Source of the DNA: Streptomyces avicenniae | Lineage (GTDB): Bacteria > Actinomycetota > Actinomycetes > Streptomycetales > Streptomycetaceae | DNA length: 64,000 nt | Reading direction: 5' to 3' | NCBI RefSeq assembly: GCF_000719135.1 | Contig: NZ_JOEK01000014.1 | Span: 124,001-188,000 of the forward strand | Part shown: piece by piece, positions 1-8,270 of the stretch | Numbering within the stretch: the first letter of the stretch is position 1 | How the letters are laid out: every line of letters begins with the position of its first letter | The notes under the pieces: generated by a model | Told to the model about the DNA's origin: nothing | What the model saw: only the letters and a program-made list of their open reading frames with translations | Database searches by the model: none | Position numbers and translations under genes: made by a program

Positions 1-33
1 GGAGACGAGGGCGAGCGCGGCGTCGATGTCCAT
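1..33 (-). CDS. Possible 5' end of a gene running off the left edge
   Basis: An ATG (first base at 33) opens a frame reading M-D-I-D-A-A-L-A-L-V-S to the window edge, about 45 bases downstream of the coaE stop and in the same direction. No good ribosome binding site precedes it; a GTG three codons upstream is an alternative. Eleven residues are too few to assign a family, so this is only a pointer that a gene may follow coaE. Confidence 0.2.
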   Translation of the reverse strand, partial: MDIDAALALVS

Positions 34-79
34 GCCGACCACCGTACGGCCCGACCGCCGCGGGGCACCAGACCGCCCG

Positions 80-700
80 TCAGCCAGGGCCAGGTCCATC
101 CCGCGCCACCCGCATCTCCGTCAGCGTCCGCCACAGCGCCGCCACCTGGCGGTCGAGATCGGCCAGGGTCCCGTCGTTGGCGAGGACGTGGTCGGCGATC
201 GCGAGCCGCTCCGCGCGGGTCGCCTGGGCGGCCATGCGCGCGTCCGCGTCCGCCTCGGCCATGCCGCGCGCCCCGACCAGACGGGCACGCCGCGTCGCGT
301 CCGACGCGTCCACCACGACCACCGTGTCGTACCGGTCCGCGAGACCGTTCTCCGTCAACAGCGGCACGTCGTGGACGACCACGGCGTCCGGCGGCGCCGC
401 CTCCTGGAGCTGGGCGGAACGCCGCGCCACCAACGGATGCACGAGCGCGTTCAACGCGCGGCGGCGCTCCTCGTCGGCGAAGACCAGCCGCCCCAGCCGC
501 GCCCGGTCGAGGCTCCCGTCCGGCGCCAGCACCTCGGGGCCGAACTCGGCGACCACCGCCGCCAGGCCGGGCGTCCCCGGCTCCACGACCTCACGGGCGA
601 TCAGGTCCGCGTCCACCACGACCGCCCCGCGCGCCGCGAGCAGACGCACGGCCGCGCTCTTCCCCGCGCCGATACCACCGGTCAGTCCCACACTGAGCAT
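80..700 (-). CDS. coaE: Dephospho-CoA kinase
   Basis: Catalyses the last step of coenzyme A synthesis, ATP-dependent phosphorylation of the 3'-hydroxyl of dephospho-CoA, in the cytosol. The 206-residue length is usual for CoaE. The P-loop GGIGAGKS is at about residues 8-15, followed by the [10 protein letters not shown] segment typical of the CoA-binding region and the VHPLVARR motif near residues 87-94. It lies only 9 bp downstream of the PAC2 gene in the same direction and is probably cotranscribed with it. In recalled Streptomyces genomes coaE sits at this place next to rpsA, which supports the call. Confidence 0.95.
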   Translation of the reverse strand: MLSVGLTGGIGAGKSAAVRLLAARGAVVVDADLIAREVVEPGTPGLAAVVAEFGPEVLAPDGSLDRARLGRLVFADEERRRALNALVHPLVARRSAQLQEAAPPDAVVVHDVPLLTENGLADRYDTVVVVDASDATRRARLVGARGMAEADADARMAAQATRAERLAIADHVLANDGTLADLDRQVAALWRTLTEMRVARDGPGPG

Positions 701-709
701 GCCCGCACG

Positions 710-1660
710 CTACCTGCCGCCGTCGCCGTCCTCACGCTCCGCGAGGAACCGCTCGAAGACCTCACCCAACTCGTCCGCCGACGGCAGCTCGGCAGGCTCG
801 GCCACCAGGCTGCCCCGGGAGGCGGCCCCGGCGATCGCGTCGTACTGCTGCTCAAGACCGCGCACCACCGCGACCAGTTCCGAGTCCCCCTCCGCCAGCT
901 CACGTTCGATCTCGTCCTGCGTCCGCAACGCGCGGCTGCGCAGGGCGTGCGCGGCCTCGGGGAGCACGAGACCGGTCGCCGCGGTGAGGGCCTCCAGCAC
1001 GACGAGCGTGGCGTCCGGGTAGCGGGAGCGCGCGATGTAGTGCGGCACGTGAGCGGCGACACCGAGCACGTCGTGCCCCGCCTCGGTGAGCCGCAGCTCC
1101 ACCAGGGCCGCCGCGCTGCCGGGCACCTGCGCCTCGTCGAACATGCCGTGGTGCCCCGGCACCAGGTCGGACCGGTTCCCGTGCGGCGTCAGACCGACCG
1201 GGCGGGTGTGCGGGACACCCATCGGAATGCCGTGGGACGTGACGGCCATCCGCACCCGCAGGCGCTCCACGATCTGCCGCACGGCGGCGGCGAAGCTCTC
1301 CCACTCGACGTCGGGCTCGGGCCCCGACAGGACGAGGAACGGCTGATGCGTCGCGTCCCGCACGAGGCGCAGCTCCAGGGCGGGCGCCTCGTACGCCGTC
1401 CACCGGTCACGCCGGAAGGTCATGACGGGACGGCGCGCCCGGTAGTCCACCAGACGGTCGTGGTCGAAGCGGGCGACCGTGACGGACGGGCGGCCGTCGA
1501 GCAGCTGCTCGATCAGCTGGGCGCCGGTCTCCCCCGCGTCCATGAAGCCCTCGAAGTGGTAGACGAGGACGGGGCCCGCGCTGTCCGGACCGCCGGTCGC
1601 CTCGTCGAACAGGGCCAGGCCCTGCGGCTCCCATGCGTACAACTCCTGCGGATCGCGCAC
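710..1660 (-). CDS. PAC2 family protein
   Basis: A 316-residue protein of the PAC2 (proteasome assembly chaperone 2-like) family. In actinobacteria these are conserved cytosolic proteins of unclear function, often discussed with the proteasome. Family-like features are the early segment [16 protein letters not shown] and later [11 protein letters not shown]-type loops. An ATG lies upstream at 1723, but I prefer the GTG at about 1660 because an AG-rich site (GGAAGGAAG) sits 8-9 bases before it and the extra residues look non-conserved. It is followed directly by coaE. The rpsA terminator lies just upstream, so the gene probably has its own promoter. Confidence 0.85.
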   Translation of the reverse strand: MRDPQELYAWEPQGLALFDEATGGPDSAGPVLVYHFEGFMDAGETGAQLIEQLLDGRPSVTVARFDHDRLVDYRARRPVMTFRRDRWTAYEAPALELRLVRDATHQPFLVLSGPEPDVEWESFAAAVRQIVERLRVRMAVTSHGIPMGVPHTRPVGLTPHGNRSDLVPGHHGMFDEAQVPGSAAALVELRLTEAGHDVLGVAAHVPHYIARSRYPDATLVVLEALTAATGLVLPEAAHALRSRALRTQDEIERELAEGDSELVAVVRGLEQQYDAIAGAASRGSLVAEPAELPSADELGEVFERFLAEREDGDGGR

Positions 1661-1739
1661 CGCCACCGCTTCCTTCCCGTCGCTCGCGTACGGACCGGTC
1701 AACGCGCCGCGCCGCGCCCGCATTCCCCGGGTGCGCGAA

Positions 1740-1780
1740 CGGCCGGGGCCCGCCTCCCCAAGGGAGACGGGCCCCGGCCG
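1740..1780 (-). terminator. Intrinsic-type terminator after rpsA
   Basis: Perfect 13-bp inverted repeat (CGGCCGGGGCCCG at 1740-1752 and its complement at 1768-1780) starting 37 bp past the rpsA stop. No clear T-run, as is usual in Streptomyces. Confidence 0.7.
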
Positions 1781-1816
1781 CCGTGCGTGATCGGTGCGAT
1801 CAGCCGCGTGGCGTGA

Positions 1817-3322
1817 TCAGCTCTGACCGCCCGCGAGCTTCTCGCGGAGGGCCGCCAGCGCCTCGTCGGACGCCAGGGCGCCCGCGTCCTCGGTCTGCGG
1901 CGAGGAGTACGAGCCGCCGCCGCCCGAGCCACCGGCCGCCTGGCCGCCGCCGGAGCCCGCCGCCTCGGCCTCGGCCTGCGCATCGGCCTCGCGGGACTTG
2001 ATGACCTGCGCCTGGTGCTGCTCGAAGCGCTGCTGCGCCTCGGCGTACTGGCGCTCCCACTCCTCGCGCTGCTTGTCGTACCCGGGCAGCCAGTCGTTCG
2101 CCTCCGGGTCGAAGCCCTCGGGGTAGATGTAGTTGCCCTGGTCGTCGTAGGACGCGGCCATGCCGTACAGGGTCGGGTCGAACTCGACGGCCAGCGGGTC
2201 GGCGCCGAAGTTCTCGTTCGCCTGCTTCAGCGAGAGGCTGATCCGGCGGCGCTCCAGGTCGATGTCGATGACCTTGACGAAGATCTCGTCGTTGACCTGG
2301 ACGACCTGCTCCGGGATCTCCACGTGGCGCTCGGCCAGCTCGGAGATGTGGACCAGACCCTCGATCCCCTCGTCCACCCGGACGAAGGCACCGAACGGCA
2401 CCAGCTTGGTGACCTTGCCGGGCACGACCTGCCCGATCTGGTGCGTCCTGGCGAACTGCTGCCACGGGTCTTCCTGCGTGGCCTTGAGGGACAGCGAGAC
2501 ACGCTCGCGGTCCATGTCCACGTCCAGGACCTCGACCGTGACCTCCTGGCCGACCTCGACGACCTCGGAGGGGTGGTCGATGTGCTTCCAGGACAGCTCG
2601 GACACGTGCACGAGGCCGTCCACGCCACCCAGGTCCACGAAGGCACCGAAGTTGACGATGGAGGAGACGACGCCGGAGCGGACCTGACCCTTCTGGAGGG
2701 TGGTGAGGAAGGTCTGGCGGACCTCGCTCTGGGTCTGCTCCAGCCAGGCGCGGCGGGACAGGACCACGTTGTTGCGGTTCTTGTCCAGCTCGATGATCTT
2801 GGCTTCGAGCTCCTTGCCGACGTACGGCTGGAGGTCGCGGACGCGGCGCATCTCGACGAGGGACGCGGGCAGGAAGCCTCGCAGGCCGATGTCGAGGATC
2901 AGACCGCCCTTGACGACCTCGATCACCGTACCGGTGACGATGCCGTCCTCGTCCTTGATCTTCTCGATGGTGCCCCAGGCACGCTCGTACTGCGCGCGCT
3001 TCTTCGACAGGATCAGGCGACCCTCCTTGTCCTCCTTCTGGAGGACAAGGGCCTCGATCTCGTCACCGACGGCGACGACCTCGTTGGGATCGACGTCGTG
3101 CTTGATCGACAGCTCGCGCGAGGGGATGACCCCCTCGGTCTTGTAACCGATGTCGAGCAGGACCTCGTCCCGATCGACCTTCACGATGACGCCGTCGACG
3201 ATGTCGCCGTCGTTGAAGTACTTGATCGTCTCGTCGATCGCGGCGAGGAAGGCTTCCTCGGAACCGATGTCGTTTACCGCAACCTGCGGCGTGGTCGCGG
3301 TGGTCTCGGTGCTGCTCGTCAT
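1817..3322 (-). CDS. rpsA: 30S ribosomal protein S1
   Basis: Ribosomal protein S1 binds mRNA at the 30S platform and helps start translation. The 501-residue product has four S1 OB-fold motifs, at roughly residues 40-105, 125-190, 210-280 and 295-365, each with the GxVxxIxxFGAFVDLG / GLVHxSEL pattern. Four rather than six repeats is the usual actinobacterial form. The C-terminal 90 residues are charged and then Gly/Ser/Ala-rich, probably disordered. The start MTSSTETTATTP is preferred over an ATG 39 bases upstream because it is the recalled conserved N-terminus and has a GGAG about 11 bases before it. A 5' leader of about 200 nt separates it from a good promoter. Confidence 0.97.
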   Translation of the reverse strand: MTSSTETTATTPQVAVNDIGSEEAFLAAIDETIKYFNDGDIVDGVIVKVDRDEVLLDIGYKTEGVIPSRELSIKHDVDPNEVVAVGDEIEALVLQKEDKEGRLILSKKRAQYERAWGTIEKIKDEDGIVTGTVIEVVKGGLILDIGLRGFLPASLVEMRRVRDLQPYVGKELEAKIIELDKNRNNVVLSRRAWLEQTQSEVRQTFLTTLQKGQVRSGVVSSIVNFGAFVDLGGVDGLVHVSELSWKHIDHPSEVVEVGQEVTVEVLDVDMDRERVSLSLKATQEDPWQQFARTHQIGQVVPGKVTKLVPFGAFVRVDEGIEGLVHISELAERHVEIPEQVVQVNDEIFVKVIDIDLERRRISLSLKQANENFGADPLAVEFDPTLYGMAASYDDQGNYIYPEGFDPEANDWLPGYDKQREEWERQYAEAQQRFEQHQAQVIKSREADAQAEAEAAGSGGGQAAGGSGGGGSYSSPQTEDAGALASDEALAALREKLAGGQS

Positions 3323-3528
3323 GTGGTAAAGGGCTCCGGTACGGACATGTTTCGTAGGCACTGCTACGCCGAAAGCCCATGTCGCAGCACTGAGGCCGAC
3401 CGGACGGCCGAGGGCTTCCGCACCGGGACCCGTGAGGGTCCAGGAGCCGGTAGCACCTCGACAACCGAGGGGACTACAGCAATTGCGAGCGCGTCCTGCT
3501 CCGTCTGAGGCGCGCAGGCCCGCGGCGC

Positions 3529-3564
3529 GCCTTATAGCATACGGGCGCAGCGGAGCGGGGTCAA
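3529..3564 (-). promoter_or_regulatory. Sigma-70 (HrdB-type) promoter of rpsA
   Basis: On the minus strand TTGACC (3564-3559) and TATGCT (3541-3536) are separated by exactly 17 bp, a near-consensus housekeeping promoter. A start near 3529 gives about a 200-nt untranslated leader before rpsA, long enough for post-transcriptional control. Confidence 0.7.
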
Positions 3565-3656
3565 TGCGCGGTTCGCCCCACGAGGGGCGCTATCGGGCCA
3601 AATCCGGCATGTGTCGTCCGTCCGGAGTGGCACGGGTGGCGCTTCCCAGGGGCCCG

Positions 3657-3685
3657 ATCCCCCGGAACGCCCGGTTCCGGGGGAT
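3657..3685 (-). terminator. Terminator of the lytic transglycosylase gene
   Basis: Perfect 12-bp stem (ATCCCCCGGAAC and complement) with a 5-nt loop, beginning 45 bp after the stop codon of the upstream minus-strand gene. Confidence 0.75.
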
Positions 3686-3729
3686 TCGTGCCACCGCCGC
3701 GTCGGCCCGGCGAGCCGGGCCGACCACGG

Positions 3730-5328
3730 TCAGACGGCGCGTCGGGAGAGCGCCGCGAGAGCGGTCACCGTCCCGGGCTGCCCGTCCTCGTCCTCGTCGG
3801 CCGGGTCACCCGGCTCTTCCTCCCCGTCCTCCCCGTCCTCGTCAGGGTCGGTCGGGTCCTCGGGGTCACCGCAGTCGTCCTCCCCCTCGCCCTCACCCGG
3901 GTCGGTCGGGTCCGTGGGATCGGTCGGGTCCGTCGGATCAGTGGGATCGGTCGGGTCCGTCGGGTCCGTCGGATCAGTGGGATCCGTCGGGTCGGTCGGA
4001 TCGGTGGGGTCGGTCGGATCGGTCGGGTCCGTCGGATCGGTCGGGTCCGTCGGGTCCGTCGGATCGATCGGGCACTCGGGGTCCGTGGGATCTGTCGGGT
4101 CCGTCGGATCAGTGGGATCCGTCGGGTCGGTCGGATCCGTGGGATCTGTCGGATCAGTGGGATCCGTCGGGTCGGTCGGATCCGTGGGATCAGTGGGATC
4201 CGTGGGGTCCGTGGGGTCCGTGGGGTCCGTGGGGTCCGTGGGGTCCGTGGGGTCCGTCGGGCTGCCGGGGCCGGGGTTCCCGGTGTCCGGGTTCTGCGGC
4301 TTGCCAGGTCCGCCGGGCTGTCCGGGGCCCTGCGGCTCCTCGGGCTCCTCCGGCTCGGCCGGGGGACGCGGCCGGTCGGGGCCGCCGGGGCGCTCGCCAC
4401 CGTCGCCGCCGGGGGCGGGCGGCCCGGCCGGGCGCTGCGGACCGGCGGGCCTGCCGTCACCGGCCGGGTTGCCCGCACCGGGGCTGTGGGGCAGACCGCC
4501 CTCGCCGTCCGGCACCTCGTGGACACCCCGCTGGTAGTACTCCAGCCAGGAACGGACCGTGCGGACGTAGTCCCACGAGTGGTTGTAGCTGAGGATCGCG
4601 CGGTCGAGGTCCGCGGACACGGCGAGGCTGCGGCCCGAGGCGCAGAGGTAGTCACCGGCCGCGAGCGCCGCGTCGTAGACGTTGTTGGGGTTCGAGACCC
4701 CGTCGCCGTTGCCGTCCGCGCCCCAGCTCGCCCAGGTGGAGGGGATGAACTGCATCGGACCGACCGCACGGTCGTAGACGGTGTCGCTGTCCCAGGCGCC
4801 GCCGTCCGTGTCGTGGATCTGGGCGAAGCCCTGGCCGTTGAGCACCGGGCCGAGGATGGGAGAGCTGGTGGTGCCGTCGGCCGTCACGTCGCCCCCGCGC
4901 GCGTGACCCGACTCCACCTTGCCGATGGCGGCGAGCAGTTCCCAGGTGAGACCGCACCCGGGGGTCGTCCCGCCGACGGTGGTGGCCGCCGAACGGTAGG
5001 CGTCCAGCACCGTGGCGGGTATGCCCGACTCACCGCCGCCGAGCGGGCCTCCGCCGCCCTGGCGCCCGTCAGGGGTGCCCGGCTCCACCGTGTCCAGCGG
5101 CGGCAGGTCGGTGTGATAGGGCAGGTCACCCGCCCCCGCCTCGCCGGTCCCAGGAGTGCCCGGCGCGTCGGGCTCCGCGGCGAGGGTGCCGGACGGGGTC
5201 TCCTGCGGGCCTGTGGAATCCGTGCTCAGTACGTCGGAAGCCTGGGAGGCGGTCAGCGCGGCCATCGCCGCCGCGGCGACCGCGGAACCAGAGATCCCCC
5301 GCCGGATCCTGCCGATGCGCAACCCCAC
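3730..5328 (-). CDS. Secreted lytic transglycosylase with Asp-Pro-Thr repeat stalk
   Basis: A 532-residue exported peptidoglycan lyase-like protein. The N-terminus is basic (GLRIGRIRRG) then hydrophobic/alanine-rich, a signal peptide. The catalytic domain, roughly residues 110-260, reads as an MltB/SLT-type fold: AIGKVESGHARGG with the likely catalytic Glu, GPMQFIPSTWASWG, and DGNGDGVSNPNNVYDAALA. A Pro/Gly-rich linker follows, then about 40 tandem DPT/TDP triplets in two blocks split by ECPIDP, then an acidic tail with GEGEGEDD. The repeats should form an extended, negatively charged stalk in the wall. The GTG at 5328 is chosen because AAGGGA lies 7 bases upstream; a GTG at 5352 is possible. 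It could be a developmental or growth-related wall remodeller. Confidence 0.85.
   Translation of the reverse strand: MGLRIGRIRRGISGSAVAAAAMAALTASQASDVLSTDSTGPQETPSGTLAAEPDAPGTPGTGEAGAGDLPYHTDLPPLDTVEPGTPDGRQGGGGPLGGGESGIPATVLDAYRSAATTVGGTTPGCGLTWELLAAIGKVESGHARGGDVTADGTTSSPILGPVLNGQGFAQIHDTDGGAWDSDTVYDRAVGPMQFIPSTWASWGADGNGDGVSNPNNVYDAALAAGDYLCASGRSLAVSADLDRAILSYNHSWDYVRTVRSWLEYYQRGVHEVPDGEGGLPHSPGAGNPAGDGRPAGPQRPAGPPAPGGDGGERPGGPDRPRPPAEPEEPEEPQGPGQPGGPGKPQNPDTGNPGPGSPTDPTDPTDPTDPTDPTDPTDPTDPTDPTDPTDPTDPTDPTDPTDPTDPTDPTDPTDPTDPECPIDPTDPTDPTDPTDPTDPTDPTDPTDPTDPTDPTDPTDPTDPTDPTDPTDPTDPTDPGEGEGEDDCGDPEDPTDPDEDGEDGEEEPGDPADEDEDGQPGTVTALAALSRRAV
3901..4262. repeat. 9-bp coding minisatellite (Asp-Pro-Thr units)
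   Basis: About 360 bases of tandem 9-mers of the type GGGTCCGTC/GGATCGGTC on the plus strand, encoding repeated Asp-Pro-Thr on the minus strand. The units vary mostly at third codon positions (GTCC, GATC, GTCG). An interruption at about 4064-4083 encodes E-C-P-I. Such arrays can change length by slippage without frameshift. Confidence 0.9.
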
Positions 5329-5468
5329 TCGCCGTCCCTTTCGTCTGGTCACTGCCTGCGACTCACGTGCGGCTCTTGCCCGTTGACGGATGACAGTACG
5401 ACAGGAGGTACTCCCCCGGCCAGAACCCGGAGGCGTATCCGGAGTGGCGGTAGGGGAAACCGGGGCTG

Positions 5469-8171
5469 TCAGTGCGCGGCGGCCTCCCAGGTCGTCCCGG
5501 CGCCGATCGACACGTCGAGCGGGGCCCGCAGATGCGCCGCGTCGGCCATCTCGCGGCGCACCAGCTCGGTGACGCGCTCGCGTTCGCCGGGCGCCACTTC
5601 GAGGACGATCTCGTCGTGGACCTGGAGCAGCATGCGGGTGGCGAGCCCCTCGCCGCGCAGCGCCGTGTCCACCCGGAGCATGGCGATCTTCACGATGTCG
5701 GCCGCGGTGCCCTGGATGGGCGCGTTGAGCGCCATGCGCTCCGCCATCTCGCGGCGCTGCCGGTTGGAGCTGGTGAGGTCGGGCAGGTAGCGGCGGCGGC
5801 CGAGGACGGTCTCGGTGTAGCCGGTGGCCCTGGCCTCGTCCACGACGTGCTGGAGGTAGTCGCGGACGCCGCCGAAGCGTTCGAAGTAGGTGTCCATGAG
5901 GCCGCGTGCCTCGTCGGGCGAGATGGACAGCTGCTGCGAGAGGCCGAAGGCGGACAGGCCGTAGGCGAGGCCGTAGCTCATCGCCTTGATGCGGCGGCGC
6001 ATCTCGGCGTCCACCTGGTCCTTGGGGACCGAGAAGACCTGGGAGCCGACCGTGGTGTGCAGGTCCTCGCCCGAGGTGAACGCCTCGATCAGCCCGGCGT
6101 CCTCCGACAGGTGGGCCATGACCCGCAGTTCGATCTGGCTGTAGTCCGCGGTGAGCAGGCACTCGAAGCCTTCTCCCACGGTGAAGCCGCGGCGGATGGC
6201 GCGGCCCTCGTCGGTGCGGACCGGGATGTTCTGGAGGTTGGGGTCCGTGGAGGACAGGCGGCCGGTCGCCGCCACGGTCTGCTGGAAGGTGGTGTGGATG
6301 CGGCCGTCGGAGGCGATCGTCTTGATCAGGCCCTCCACCGTGCTGCGGAGCCTGGCCTGCTCGCGGTGGCGGAGCATGATGACCGGCAGCTCGTGCTCGG
6401 TCTGGGCGGCGAGCCAGGCGAGGGCGTCCGCGTCGGTGGTGTAGCCGGTCTTGGTCTTCTTCGTCCTGGGCAGGCCGAGTTCGCCGAACAGCACCTCCTG
6501 GAGCTGCTTGGGCGAGCCGAGGTTGAACTCGTGGCCCACCGAGGCGTGGGCCTCGGCCACCGCCTGCTGCACGGCCACGGCGAACTGCTGCTCCATCCGC
6601 TCCAGCCAGGCGCGGTCGGCGGCGATACCGGCCCGTTCCATCCGTGCGAGGAGGTCGGAGGTGGGCAGTTCGAGGTCGGTCAGCAGCCCGGCCGCGCCGA
6701 CCTCGGTCAGCCGGCCGAGGAACGTGTCGCCGAGGTCGAGGACGGTGCGGGCGTGCCGCATGAGGACGTCCGCCTCGGCGGCCTCGTCGGCGCCGAGGGC
6801 GAGCTGCCCGTGCTCCTCGGGCGGCGCGGCCAGTTCACGGCCGAGGAACTCGACGCTCAGCGCGTCGAGGCCGAAGGCGCGGCGGCCCGGCTGGACGAGG
6901 TAGGCGGCGAGCGCGGTGTCCATGGTGATGCCCGCGACCTGCCAGCCGTGCTCGGCGAAGACGCGCTGCACGGCCTTGGCGTTGTGGAGGCTCTTGGGGC
7001 GCCCGGCGTCGGCGGCCCAGGCGGCGAAGGCGCGCTCGTCCGTCTCGTCGAGCTGCGTCGGGTCGAACCAGGCGGCGGGGCCGGTCGCGGTGGCGAGCGC
7101 GACGGCGTGGACGGTGCCCGCGCCGAGTTTCCAGGCGTCGGCGGTGGCCATGCCGAGGGGTTCGGCCGCGTACTCCGCGAGCCAGGGGGCGAGGCCGCCG
7201 GCCGTCAGGACGGTGCCCTCCACCTCGACACCGGCCGCGACCTCCTTCTCGTCCTCCTGGGCGGCCGGATCGACGGCGAACAGCCGGTCGCGCAGGCTCG
7301 GGTTGCGGAACTCCAGCGCGTCCAGCAGGACCGTGAGGGCGTCACGGTCGTACGGCTCGCGCGCCAGGTCGGCAGGACCGCAGCCGAGGTCGATGTCGCG
7401 CACCAGCTCGGTGAGGACGCGGTTGAGGCGGACGGATTCGAGGTGGTCGCGGAGGTTCTGCCCGGCCTTCCCCTTCACCTCGTCGGCGCGCTCCAGCAGG
7501 TCGTCGAGGGAGCCGAACTGGTTGATCCACTTGGCGGCGGTCTTCTCGCCGACCCCGGGGATACCGGGGAGGTTGTCCGAGGGGTCGCCGCGCAGCGCGG
7601 CGAAGTCCGGGTAGCGGGCGGGCGTCAGGCCGTACTTCTCCAGGACCTTGTCCGGGGTGAAGCGGGTCAGCTCGGAGACGCCCTTGGTGGGGTACAGGAC
7701 GGTGACGCTGTCGCCGACCAGTTGGAACGCGTCCCGGTCGCCGGTGACGATCGACACGTGGAAGCCCTCGCCCGCGGCCGTGGTGGCGAGCGTGGCGATG
7801 ACGTCGTCCGCCTCGTACCCGTCGAGGGCGAAGCGCGGCACACGCATCGTGTCCAGCAGCTCACCGATCAGTTCGACCTGGCCCTTGAACTCGTCGGGCG
7901 TCGCGGACCTGGTGGCCTTGTACTCCGGGTACCGGTCGGAACGCCAGGTCTTGCGGGAGACGTCGAAGGCGACCGCGAGATGGGTGGGCGCCTCGTCACG
8001 CAGGGTGTTCGCGAGCATCGAGGCGAACCCGTAGATCGCGTTCGTCGGCTGGCCGACGGCGGTCGTGAAGTTCTCCGCGGGCAGCGCGAAGAAGGCGCGG
8101 TACGCCAGCGAGTGCCCGTCCAGCAGGAGCAGGCGGGGCGGGGCGGTCGTCTTCGATGCGTTCTCAGCCAC
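5469..8171 (-). CDS. polA: DNA polymerase I
   Basis: A 900-residue family A polymerase for Okazaki fragment processing and repair synthesis. Residues 1-300 are the 5'-3' flap exonuclease (LLLLDGHSLAYRAFFALP near the start, then VTGDRDAFQLV). The polymerase domain carries motif A DYSQIELRVMAH, motif B RRRIKAMSYGLAYGLS and motif C QVHDEIVLE. The middle domain lacks the acidic DxE signature of a 3'-5' proofreading exonuclease (GMATADAW where DTET would be, and HNAKAV where HNxxFD would be), so proofreading is probably lost. The GTG at 8171 has GGGAGGA about 9 bases before it. It diverges from the YdeP-like gene. Confidence 0.96.
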   Translation of the reverse strand: MAENASKTTAPPRLLLLDGHSLAYRAFFALPAENFTTAVGQPTNAIYGFASMLANTLRDEAPTHLAVAFDVSRKTWRSDRYPEYKATRSATPDEFKGQVELIGELLDTMRVPRFALDGYEADDVIATLATTAAGEGFHVSIVTGDRDAFQLVGDSVTVLYPTKGVSELTRFTPDKVLEKYGLTPARYPDFAALRGDPSDNLPGIPGVGEKTAAKWINQFGSLDDLLERADEVKGKAGQNLRDHLESVRLNRVLTELVRDIDLGCGPADLAREPYDRDALTVLLDALEFRNPSLRDRLFAVDPAAQEDEKEVAAGVEVEGTVLTAGGLAPWLAEYAAEPLGMATADAWKLGAGTVHAVALATATGPAAWFDPTQLDETDERAFAAWAADAGRPKSLHNAKAVQRVFAEHGWQVAGITMDTALAAYLVQPGRRAFGLDALSVEFLGRELAAPPEEHGQLALGADEAAEADVLMRHARTVLDLGDTFLGRLTEVGAAGLLTDLELPTSDLLARMERAGIAADRAWLERMEQQFAVAVQQAVAEAHASVGHEFNLGSPKQLQEVLFGELGLPRTKKTKTGYTTDADALAWLAAQTEHELPVIMLRHREQARLRSTVEGLIKTIASDGRIHTTFQQTVAATGRLSSTDPNLQNIPVRTDEGRAIRRGFTVGEGFECLLTADYSQIELRVMAHLSEDAGLIEAFTSGEDLHTTVGSQVFSVPKDQVDAEMRRRIKAMSYGLAYGLSAFGLSQQLSISPDEARGLMDTYFERFGGVRDYLQHVVDEARATGYTETVLGRRRYLPDLTSSNRQRREMAERMALNAPIQGTAADIVKIAMLRVDTALRGEGLATRMLLQVHDEIVLEVAPGERERVTELVRREMADAAHLRAPLDVSIGAGTTWEAAAH

Positions 8172-8270
8172 GTTTCCGATCCTCCCACGGGCCACTGACA
8201 CTCCCGTCCAGCCCGTGGCAGGATCGGGGGATTCCCTCATGCGACGTCGCCCCATGCGAGGAGAACACCG

